Source: CAZIKB01 sp964539665 (GTDB lineage: Bacteria > Zhuqueibacterota > Zhuqueibacteria > Oceanimicrobiales > Oceanimicrobiaceae). Taken from it: 12,239 bases of DNA. The notes below the pieces were generated by a model. That model did not search any database, had not been told where the DNA came from, and saw only the letters and a program-made list of their open reading frames with translations. The stretch covers positions 1 to 12,239 of the forward strand of contig CAZIKB010000162.1 in the NCBI GenBank assembly GCA_964539665.1, in the 5' to 3' direction. The position numbers were made by a program, and so were the translations under genes. Positions 6,521 to 12,239 of the stretch are shown one piece after another; the first letter of the stretch is position 1, and each line of letters starts with the position of its first letter.

Positions 6521-7381
6521 CTAAGTTTTTAGCTTTTCTTTGAAGAACTCAATGGTACGCTTCCAGGCCAGTTCGGCCGCTTCTTTGTGATATCGGGTAT
6601 CGTTGGTGTCGTTATTAAACGCATGCTTGGCACCCTCATAAATGTATTTCTTGTATTCGGCGGATGCCTTTTTAAGAGCCTCTTCGAATGCCGGAATGCC
6701 CGCATTTATTCGTTCGTCATCACCGGCATAATGGAGTAACAAAGATGCTTTAATCTTCGCGACATCTTCAGCAGCAGGCTGACTGCCATAATAAGGAACG
6801 GCAGCCGTTAACTCCGGGGAGTGAACAGCAACCTGGTTGGTCATGGCTCCTCCCCAACAGAAGCCTGTGCATCCGACTTTTCCAGTAGATTGAGGATGGG
6901 TCTTAAGGTACTTTACCGCAGCAACAAAGTTTTTTGTAGTCGCGTCTCCGTCAAGCTCGCGCATTTTGGTACGAGCTTTATCAGTATCGTCCGGTGTTTC
7001 CCCGAGCGGCGATAAAGCGTCTGGAGCGATAGCCAAAAATCCTTCTAAAGCCATGCGCCTGTTAACATCTTCAATGTGCGGATTAAGACCTCTGTTTTCG
7101 TGGATCACGATCACACCAGGTAGTTTTTCCTCTCCTTTAGGTCTGGCCAGACTTGCATGAACTTCGCCGGTTTCACCCGGATATTTGATGTATTCTGTGT
7201 GCAGCCGCGAATCGTCCTTTGCCACGATTTGGGCTTCGGCATGGTTATTTTCAAGCAGGGGCAGCAGAGCATAAGCAGCCGCAGTACCGCCAGCGAGTAC
7301 AGCTAATTTCTTGAGGAATTCACGACGATCAAGTGTTCCACCTGTGTATTCCTCGAATAAATCTGTAATTTTATGGTGCAT
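6521..7381 (-). CDS. Dienelactone hydrolase family protein with Tat-type signal
   Basis: From ATG 7381 the product has 286 residues. DRREFLKK at 18-25 followed by a hydrophobic stretch (about 26-42) and AEA before Gln51 form a twin-arginine-type signal, so the folded enzyme is probably exported. The rest is a dienelactone hydrolase alpha/beta fold: HENRG (Glu96), nucleophile Cys175 in GFCWGG, acid Asp221 or Asp222 in YAGDDERI, and His253 in AKHAFNN. This is the Cys-Asp-His triad of the family, which hydrolyses dienelactone and other small esters or lactones. Exported members usually have unknown substrates. GGAGG 8 nt before ATG 7381 decides the start; an upstream in-frame ATG at 7456 lacks one. 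The gene seems monocistronic, with its own promoter at 7467-7494, shared in sequence with the DUF1858-type gene. Confidence 0.87.
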   Translation of the reverse strand: MHHKITDLFEEYTGGTLDRREFLKKLAVLAGGTAAAYALLPLLENNHAEAQIVAKDDSRLHTEYIKYPGETGEVHASLARPKGEEKLPGVIVIHENRGLNPHIEDVNRRMALEGFLAIAPDALSPLGETPDDTDKARTKMRELDGDATTKNFVAAVKYLKTHPQSTGKVGCTGFCWGGAMTNQVAVHSPELTAAVPYYGSQPAAEDVAKIKASLLLHYAGDDERINAGIPAFEEALKKASAEYKKYIYEGAKHAFNNDTNDTRYHKEAAELAWKRTIEFFKEKLKT

Positions 7382-7400
7382 AGTTTTTCCTCCATTTTTC

Positions 7401-7412
7401 GCAGATTTAGCC
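7401..7412 (-). promoter_or_regulatory. Leader element GGCTAAATCTGC, copy 2
   Basis: This 12-mer is identical to the one in the leader of the DUF1858-type gene (4207-4218) and lies 19 nt before the dienelactone hydrolase start. Here it can form a small hairpin with upstream sequence (GCAGA/TCTGC, 7401-7405 with 7414-7418, 8-nt loop). Its function is unknown. Confidence 0.4.
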
Positions 7413-7466
7413 TTCTGCAAACAGTAAAAATGTGAAACTCCAACATTTAGCTTCATGTTTATTCAT

Positions 7467-7494
7467 ATATTATAAATATTTTTGTTTTAGTCAA
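7467..7494 (-). promoter_or_regulatory. Promoter of the dienelactone hydrolase gene
   Basis: Read on the minus strand, TTGACT (7489-7494) is followed after 16 nt by TAATAT (7467-7472), within the run TATAATATAT. Transcription should begin near 7460, leaving a leader of about 80 nt. The spacing and most bases match the promoter at 4237-4264. Confidence 0.6.
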
Positions 7495-7601
7495 GAAAAA
7501 ACAATATTGAGCGCGCCACTTAAAAGGTAATTCTTCTACTCCTCGTTGTGCAATGTTTCTGTAACTCGAGAATACAGGTTCAATTGAGTATTGTAAGGCT
7601 G

Positions 7602-8696
7602 TTACTCCACCGCTGGCAAAATCTGATTTATGATAATATTAAGTATATTTCCCCAGTTTTCTCCAGCTTTTTGTTGACTGATGCTACGGTAGTTACATCT
7701 TGCAGCAACCACAAGATTTAATTTTTTCACTACAAGAATAAACTGTCCGCCATAACCCACAGCACATATAAAATCATGATTGTATTCCCGGCCAAGCCAC
7801 CAATAATAGCCATAATTACTCAGGTAAGGAAGACTATTGTTTGTAGAAATTTTTGAAGTTGTGGCTGTCTGAATCCAGTTTGAAGACACAATTCTCTGCC
7901 CATCAAAAACGCCTTCATTGAGATACAAATAACCGATTTTTATCATATCATGGATGCCGATACACAATCCAACTCCGCCATAACAAAATCCGCGATTGTC
8001 TGTATACCAGATTCTTTCACCGAGTCCCAAAGGCCCGAACAAGTACTGATCAGCAAATGCAGAAGCGTCCATACCGGTGGCTTTTGAAATCACAACCGAA
8101 ATCAGATGGGCAGCCCCGTCGCTATAATTAAAAACTGTTCCCTGTGTATTCACAACCGGCTTCTGTAAAATATAATTCAATTGATCCGGAGCGCTGGCAA
8201 AATCGTTAAATTCCGATTCGCTTCCTATTTCATGCCAATCATGACCACAAGCCATGCTCATCAGCTGGTGCAATGTGACCTCACCCAAGGCTGCATTAAC
8301 CGTATCCACTTCCTCGCCTAAGAATTCATTCAGCTTTTGCTCCACATTCAGAATAAATCCTTCATCTATTGCAATCCCAATGAGAGTCGATGCAATACTT
8401 TTAGTAACCGACATGACATGCAGAAGCGAATCTGGGCCCGGTCCACGGTCATTAAAATACTCTTCAGCAACAATCTCAAAATTACGGGCTACTGCCAGAC
8501 CCTGAAGATCGGCAATCTGCTGGGCATTAGCAAAAGCGAGGGCTAATTGAGCTCCATCAATATTTTGCTCCTCGGCTTTGGGATAGGGTGACTCATACTT
8601 TTGTGTAGGACTGCTTTTATCGCAGCCCGGAACATAAAAGATAAGCAGTGCAAAAATTACCAATCTCGACATTCGTTTTGCGACAAAGTGAAACAT
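7602..8696 (-). CDS. Serine beta-lactamase-like (class C / PBP4-type) lipoprotein
   Basis: From ATG 8696 the product has 364 residues. A short hydrophobic signal ends in YVPGC, so Cys25 is the probable lipidated residue and the protein should sit on the membrane facing the periplasm. The beta-lactamase/D-alanyl peptidase fold is shown by SVTK (nucleophile Ser96, Lys99), YSD at 191-193 in place of the usual YxN, and GYGG at 314-317 at the position of the KTG/HxG triad. FGPLGLGERIW around 220-230 is typical of the family. Members include class C beta-lactamases, peptidases, esterases and 6-aminohexanoate hydrolases; this divergent member is more likely an esterase or amidase than an antibiotic-resistance enzyme. 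GGAGG 8 nt before ATG 8696 fixes the start and rejects the earlier TTG at 8711. A clear promoter lies at 8727-8755. Confidence 0.86.
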   Translation of the reverse strand: MFHFVAKRMSRLVIFALLIFYVPGCDKSSPTQKYESPYPKAEEQNIDGAQLALAFANAQQIADLQGLAVARNFEIVAEEYFNDRGPGPDSLLHVMSVTKSIASTLIGIAIDEGFILNVEQKLNEFLGEEVDTVNAALGEVTLHQLMSMACGHDWHEIGSESEFNDFASAPDQLNYILQKPVVNTQGTVFNYSDGAAHLISVVISKATGMDASAFADQYLFGPLGLGERIWYTDNRGFCYGGVGLCIGIHDMIKIGYLYLNEGVFDGQRIVSSNWIQTATTSKISTNNSLPYLSNYGYYWWLGREYNHDFICAVGYGGQFILVVKKLNLVVAARCNYRSISQQKAGENWGNILNIIINQILPAVE

Positions 8697-8726
8697 GATC
8701 CATTCCTCCAAAAAGTTGTACTTTAC

Positions 8727-8755
8727 ATGATACTCAAATTAACTACGAGGTTCAA
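8727..8755 (-). promoter_or_regulatory. Promoter of the beta-lactamase-like gene
   Basis: On the minus strand TTGAAC (8750-8755) is separated by exactly 17 nt from TATCAT (8727-8732). Initiation near 8719 would give a leader of about 23 nt containing the GGAGG site. Five of six and five of six bases agree with the sigma-70 type consensus. Confidence 0.6.
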
Positions 8756-8841
8756 CAGATAATGTTTATTGGTTCGCTCTGAATTTCATATTGGTCCGAT
8801 TTAAGCGACTCTGTATGGTTAAAATGAGATCAGATATGACC

Positions 8842-8857
8842 ACCAGAATTTTCTGGT
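8842..8857. promoter_or_regulatory. Dyad ACCAGAA-TT-TTCTGGT
   Basis: Two perfect 7-nt arms with a 2-nt centre lie about 90 nt upstream of the beta-lactamase-like promoter. The size suits a dimeric repressor or activator site, but no regulator gene is adjacent. It is also nested in a second possible pairing (TGACCA with TGGTCA). Confidence 0.3.
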
Positions 8858-8954
8858 CAATACAAAATGTATTTAGAAGGATTTTAGAACCAGGTCTATT
8901 TATTGGCAGGATTTCATTGTTATTGAGTATAATCTGATATTTACTGCTTCAAAT

Positions 8955-8997
8955 TTGTTCACCAGATATTGTTTCAGAAGTCCTGAGAGGTGAACAA
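8955..8997. repeat. Inverted repeat TTGTTCACC / GGTGAACAA
   Basis: Perfect 9-nt arms (8955-8963 and 8989-8997) enclose 25 nt that can form a smaller inner stem (TCAG/CTGA). It lies in the 461-nt gene-free gap 8697-9157. No T-tract follows on either strand, so it is more likely a regulatory or small-RNA structure than a terminator. Nothing else supported fills that gap apart from the promoter and the other two dyads. Confidence 0.4.
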
Positions 8998-9080
8998 TCA
9001 TTTTCTCCCTGACACATAATATCTTTATCAAAAGTGGATGCAATTACAACTCATCAGTCGGGAGGGGACATTAATGATAA

Positions 9081-9112
9081 AAAGTGAAAAAATATGTATG
9101 ATTTTTCACTTT
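9081..9112 (-). terminator. AT-rich hairpin after the coiled-coil gene, probable terminator
   Basis: AAAGTGAAAAA (9081-9091) and TTTTTCACTTT (9102-9112) form an 11-bp stem with a 10-nt loop, about 45 nt past the stop codon of the coiled-coil gene as read on the minus strand, where the second arm runs on into CACTTTTTATC. It is placed to end the SecA/coiled-coil transcript, but its low G+C makes it a weak intrinsic terminator. Confidence 0.45.
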
Positions 9113-9157
9113 ACGTATCAGAGGTCTCGGGTGTTAATCCAATACTGCTTATGGAGG

Positions 9158-10030
9158 CTACTTGTTATTATTTGATGATGATTCTGCTTTGTTGCTTTCT
9201 TTCACTGGTTCAGCTAAATTTAGATCAAAAGAAGTTTGCTCGTCACTGTCGGGTAGTGATGAAAATGTTGAAAGTGTTTTTAGCTCAGGGAAAATGTCAA
9301 AGGAAGCCGTACCACTTTTCAGAACAGACGTTGAAATCCCACTCAAAATTGTTTTATCCAAAAGCTTTTTCCTTTCCAAGACTTTTTCACGCAACTGAAG
9401 CATTTCTTTTTCTTCCTGCTTTAATCTTGAAGTAAGCTCTTGGGTCAGTTTTTTGGGCTGCCCATTTGAGGCAACGATTTGATTATACAGGGTTTCAATT
9501 TCTATTTCAGAAAAATGGAGCGCTAATTTTAAATCATTAAAGAATTCTATATGACTTTTTAATCTGGCCTCTGGTATAACGTTTGCCCATTCTTCAATGG
9601 AAGAGATTACCTCTTCTTCCATCATCATGAGTTTCTCAATAATTTCTTCACAGTAGACTATTAATTTGTCAGAAGTATTCTGATTGTCATTTAGCTGACT
9701 CACATAGGATTTGATCCTGTTTTCAAGGTTTGCCAGGTTTGTAAACAACAGTTTCAAACCACGAATAGTGGAGAGACCTTTGGCAACTAGACCTTTTCTT
9801 TCTTTCCGATCTATTAATTGTTTAGCAATCCTGCTGCCTAAAATTCCAGACGAAAGTGACAGCCAAAGGGAAAAAATTGGAAGAATCAGCTTACTTGAAT
9901 TGTTCATAATTGATTGAGCAAAGAGATATGACAGCACCAGCATACCTGATATAAGACAAAACAAGATTAACGCCCAGGGATCAAATATTGCTCCTCCAAA
10001 ACCCTGCCAGTTTTCCTTCAATTTTGACAT
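9158..10030 (-). CDS. Two-TM membrane protein with long coiled coil, unknown function
   Basis: I do not recognise the family. From ATG 10030 the product has 290 residues: a short amphipathic start, two hydrophobic segments (about 18-39 and 48-66), a basic stretch (RIAKQLIDRKERKG, about 67-80), then a highly charged, Leu/Glu/Lys-rich region from about 90 to 240 that should form helices or coiled coils, and a Ser/Asp/Asn-rich tail likely to be disordered. The positive charge after the second segment suggests a cytoplasmic C-terminal body. AAGGAG 6 nt before ATG 10030 decides the start over an upstream TTG at 10054. The gene follows the SecA-like gene by 125 nt on the same strand, with a likely terminator after it, so both may be one transcript. 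A role as membrane partner of that ATPase is inference from position only. Confidence 0.7.
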   Translation of the reverse strand: MSKLKENWQGFGGAIFDPWALILFCLISGMLVLSYLFAQSIMNNSSKLILPIFSLWLSLSSGILGSRIAKQLIDRKERKGLVAKGLSTIRGLKLLFTNLANLENRIKSYVSQLNDNQNTSDKLIVYCEEIIEKLMMMEEEVISSIEEWANVIPEARLKSHIEFFNDLKLALHFSEIEIETLYNQIVASNGQPKKLTQELTSRLKQEEKEMLQLREKVLERKKLLDKTILSGISTSVLKSGTASFDIFPELKTLSTFSSLPDSDEQTSFDLNLAEPVKESNKAESSSNNNK

Positions 10031-10155
10031 AACTTTCTCCTTAATATCAAGCAAAATTCATAATTATAAGATAAGTTATGAATATCCCGACCATAAGCAA
10101 GATTCATGTCAATATTTTAAGGGCGATGTCACAATTTTAATAATTTGTTCAGACA

Positions 10156-12239
10156 CTATTTCACATTGCGTATTTTAATTTTACTGCCGAATTTTTTCAA
10201 GAGAAGATAAATGACCATCAGGGGCCACCATGCACCTGCTCCAATAGAGAGTTCTAAATTGCCCATCAATTGTACACCCAGCATATTTTCGAACGAATTG
10301 TCATTTATAAGATAAGTCCATGTCGACGACGGCGCTTTCAATTCCGCATCATCTAATTCAACTCTATTGTCTTTAATTTTGATATTATTAAATGATTGTA
10401 TGGTTTCATGTTCAATCTCTTTTTGTATTTTGTCGAAAGTTTCAATTGCCAGTTTTTGAAATTTAAACAGGGGCTCCTGTCCACCAAGTCTGGTTAAATG
10501 GATGCCTTCGCGGATGTCGGCAATTTCGGCAAGATATTGTGACCACGATTTATCCAGGAAATATAATGATATATGCTTACAAATATGGTGTAATTTTTCT
10601 TTACTAATTTTTGCTCTTATTTGATTAAATTGATCAGACGAATTTGTTTTATAAAAATGCAGGACTGAATTTCCCAACAACAAATCATTCCGTTTCTGAA
10701 AAATGAATTTCCTTTGCTGCTCAATTAAAAAAGAATATTTGTTCAAGGTTTTTTTGATTTCCAGGTTTTGACCGTCTATGATTCTTTGCAGACGACTGAT
10801 CTCACTTTTAACCATGGGATTATCGATTTTGCCATCCTGTTTTTCAAAAATAAAATTAGCAGGGAAAAGGGCTTTTAATTTGTATTTTGCAAACAGCTCA
10901 TCGTCCAGGCTGATGAAGTAGCGGGAGGCGCCTGGATCCCCCTGTCGGCCTGCCCGTCCCCGCAACTGGTTATCAATCCGCTGGCTTTCGTGCTTATTGG
11001 CGCCAATGACATACAGTCCCTTGAGTGCCGTAATTTGTTTTTTCTCATTTTTTTCTGCAGCGCCTAATCGTATATCCGTACCTCTTCCAGCCATGTTGGT
11101 TGAAATGGTTACCGCCCCTGACCTTCCAGCACGGGCAATGATTTTGGCCTCGAATTCATCCCTTTTGGCATTTAGAACCTCACATTGCACTCCCTGTTTT
11201 TGCAAAGCGTTAGCTAACAATGCAGATTCTTCGACGCTTCGGGTGCCCACCAGAACAGGGCGTTTTGTTTTGTGTACCTGAACAATCTCTTCTATTAACG
11301 CCTCCTGTTTGGCTTCTTTAGTATGATAAATGATATCCGGATGATCCTTACGAATACATGATTTGTTAGGTGGAATAACCACGATATCCAGGTTATAGAA
11401 TGTTTTAAATTCTTCTGCGGCTGCCTGCGCCGTGGCGGTCATGCCGCTGATTTTAGGATAGAGCTGTAAGAAATTCTGTAATGTAATGGAATTTAAGATA
11501 TGCCCTTTGGATTGAATATCGATGTTTTCTTTGGCCTCAATCGCTGCTTGCAGTCCGTCGGGCCAGCGTCGCTTATCTGCCACCCGACCTGTAAATTCGT
11601 CCACTAATTCCACTTTGCCATTTCGCACAATATAGTCTACATCACGACGCAGTAAATACTCAGCATGTATTGCACAATTCAAACGGATTAATAATTCGAT
11701 ATTTTCTTCATCGTACAAATTGCCGCAATTCAATATATTTTCCACCCGTTTTACTCCATTATCAGTTAAATGAAAATTGCGGGCATATTCATCAAAGTCA
11801 AAGTCGGTTTTTTCTTCCAGTTGACGGGCAATTTGCGCAATGCGATAAGTGTCCGAAATGTAATCCTCTGATGCTCCCGCGATAATTAAGGGCACTCGTG
11901 CTTCATCAATCATTATTGAATCTGCCTCATCCACGATGGCAAAATGATAATCGCGTTGAACTTTGTCCGTCTGCTTGTAACAAAGGCTGTCCCGCAAATA
12001 ATCAAATCCCGATTCTTTGGCGGTGAGATAGGTGACGTCCGAATTATAGACGCTTTGACGATCTTCAATGCTCATGCGTTCCTGAACAAAACCGACGCTT
12101 AAACCTAAAAAAATATATACCGGTCCCATCCAACGGGCGTCACGACGTGCTAAATAATCATTGAAAGTGAGAACATGCACGCCCTGTCCAGTAAGGGCAT
12201 TTAAATATATTGGCATTGTAGCCACAAGAGTTTTACCCT
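10156..12239 (-). CDS. SecA-like preprotein translocase ATPase, atypical paralogue (N-terminus outside window)
   Basis: The gene runs off the right edge; 693 residues are visible, starting in the Walker A loop (GKTLVATMP). SecA motifs follow in order: LTFNDYLARRD; VDEADSIMIDEAR (DEAD at 11920-11931); VDYIVRNGKVELVDEFTGR in the preprotein cross-linking region; SGMTATA (about 11430-11450); TNMAGRGTDIRLG; and NQLRGRAGRQGD in motif VI. SecA drives proteins through SecYEG with ATP. Compared with E. coli SecA as remembered, the helical-wing region between RNDLL and LDKSW is about 60 residues shorter, the fingertip GYAQKDP is RLGGQEP with Leu in place of Tyr, and the SEC-C zinc tail is absent. Instead the protein ends in IGAGAWWPLMVIYLLLKKFG (about 10195-10250) plus a basic tail, a probable membrane anchor. 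These features point to an accessory SecA2-like paralogue. The coiled-coil gene lies 125 nt downstream. Confidence 0.85.
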   Translation of the reverse strand, partial: GKTLVATMPIYLNALTGQGVHVLTFNDYLARRDARWMGPVYIFLGLSVGFVQERMSIEDRQSVYNSDVTYLTAKESGFDYLRDSLCYKQTDKVQRDYHFAIVDEADSIMIDEARVPLIIAGASEDYISDTYRIAQIARQLEEKTDFDFDEYARNFHLTDNGVKRVENILNCGNLYDEENIELLIRLNCAIHAEYLLRRDVDYIVRNGKVELVDEFTGRVADKRRWPDGLQAAIEAKENIDIQSKGHILNSITLQNFLQLYPKISGMTATAQAAAEEFKTFYNLDIVVIPPNKSCIRKDHPDIIYHTKEAKQEALIEEIVQVHKTKRPVLVGTRSVEESALLANALQKQGVQCEVLNAKRDEFEAKIIARAGRSGAVTISTNMAGRGTDIRLGAAEKNEKKQITALKGLYVIGANKHESQRIDNQLRGRAGRQGDPGASRYFISLDDELFAKYKLKALFPANFIFEKQDGKIDNPMVKSEISRLQRIIDGQNLEIKKTLNKYSFLIEQQRKFIFQKRNDLLLGNSVLHFYKTNSSDQFNQIRAKISKEKLHHICKHISLYFLDKSWSQYLAEIADIREGIHLTRLGGQEPLFKFQKLAIETFDKIQKEIEHETIQSFNNIKIKDNRVELDDAELKAPSSTWTYLINDNSFENMLGVQLMGNLELSIGAGAWWPLMVIYLLLKKFGSKIKIRNVK

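Noticed and set aside
7382..7456. A 25-residue longer N-terminus for the dienelactone hydrolase family protein.
   Set aside because: The upstream ATG has no ribosome site and lies just after the promoter, while GGAGG precedes the inner ATG and the Tat-type signal sits near the shorter N-terminus.
9094..9435. Plus-strand open frame of 113 codons opposite the coiled-coil gene.
   Set aside because: It lacks a suitable ribosome site and lies mostly antisense to a better-supported gene; its composition is that expected of a shadow frame.
1..12239. tRNA or rRNA genes, CRISPR arrays, insertion sequences or prophage genes.
   Set aside because: None seen: no regularly spaced direct repeats, no transposase or integrase motifs, no cloverleaf-like sequence or rRNA words found on reading both strands.

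Overview
The window looks like a chromosomal segment from a Gram-negative bacterium of the FCB group. A Calditrichota/KSB1/Ignavibacteria-type lineage is the best guess. The main clue is the C-terminal module of the penicillin acylase-like protein, which opens with the YPNPFNP signature and an FlgD/T9SS-type beta domain common in those lineages. A lipoprotein, a probable Tat substrate and AT-rich intergenic DNA fit this placement. Base composition is uneven: most genes look about 40% G+C, the radical SAM and dienelactone hydrolase genes about 50%, and the DUF1858-type gene near 60%, judged from sampled lines.

Layout from left to right. Positions 145-3291 (minus) hold a tight two-gene unit: a secreted Ntn-hydrolase of the penicillin acylase family, then 6 nt later an ornithine cyclodeaminase/mu-crystallin family reductase. 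The first 144 bases downstream of that unit show no convincing gene. A gene-free gap (3292-3643) has degenerate short-word repeats. A GC-rich DUF1858-type protein follows on the minus strand (3644-4183), with a clear promoter upstream of it. Then come plus-strand genes: a Phd/YefM-like antitoxin and a ParE/RelE-like toxin overlapping by 4 nt (4566-5137), and 32 nt later an anaerobic sulfatase-maturase-type radical SAM/SPASM enzyme with a C-terminal SEC-C zinc knuckle (5170-6414). No sulfatase gene is visible. The rest is on the minus strand: a Tat-type dienelactone hydrolase family protein (6521-7381), a serine beta-lactamase-like lipoprotein (7602-8696), a 461-nt gap with a promoter and three dyad symmetries, a two-TM coiled-coil protein of unknown function (9158-10030), and a SecA-like ATPase cut by the window edge (10156-12239).

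The part most likely to be undescribed is the right end. The SecA paralogue keeps its helicase motifs but has a much shortened helical-wing region, lacks the tyrosine expected at the two-helix fingertip, has no SEC-C tail and ends in a hydrophobic segment that could anchor it in the membrane. It is followed on the same strand by the two-TM coiled-coil protein, so the pair could be an accessory Sec-type export module. A second notable signal is that the DUF1858-type gene and the dienelactone hydrolase gene, about 3.2 kb apart, share nearly the same promoter and an identical 12-nt leader element, which suggests common control. All family assignments were made by eye and from memory of family motifs; no database search was run.
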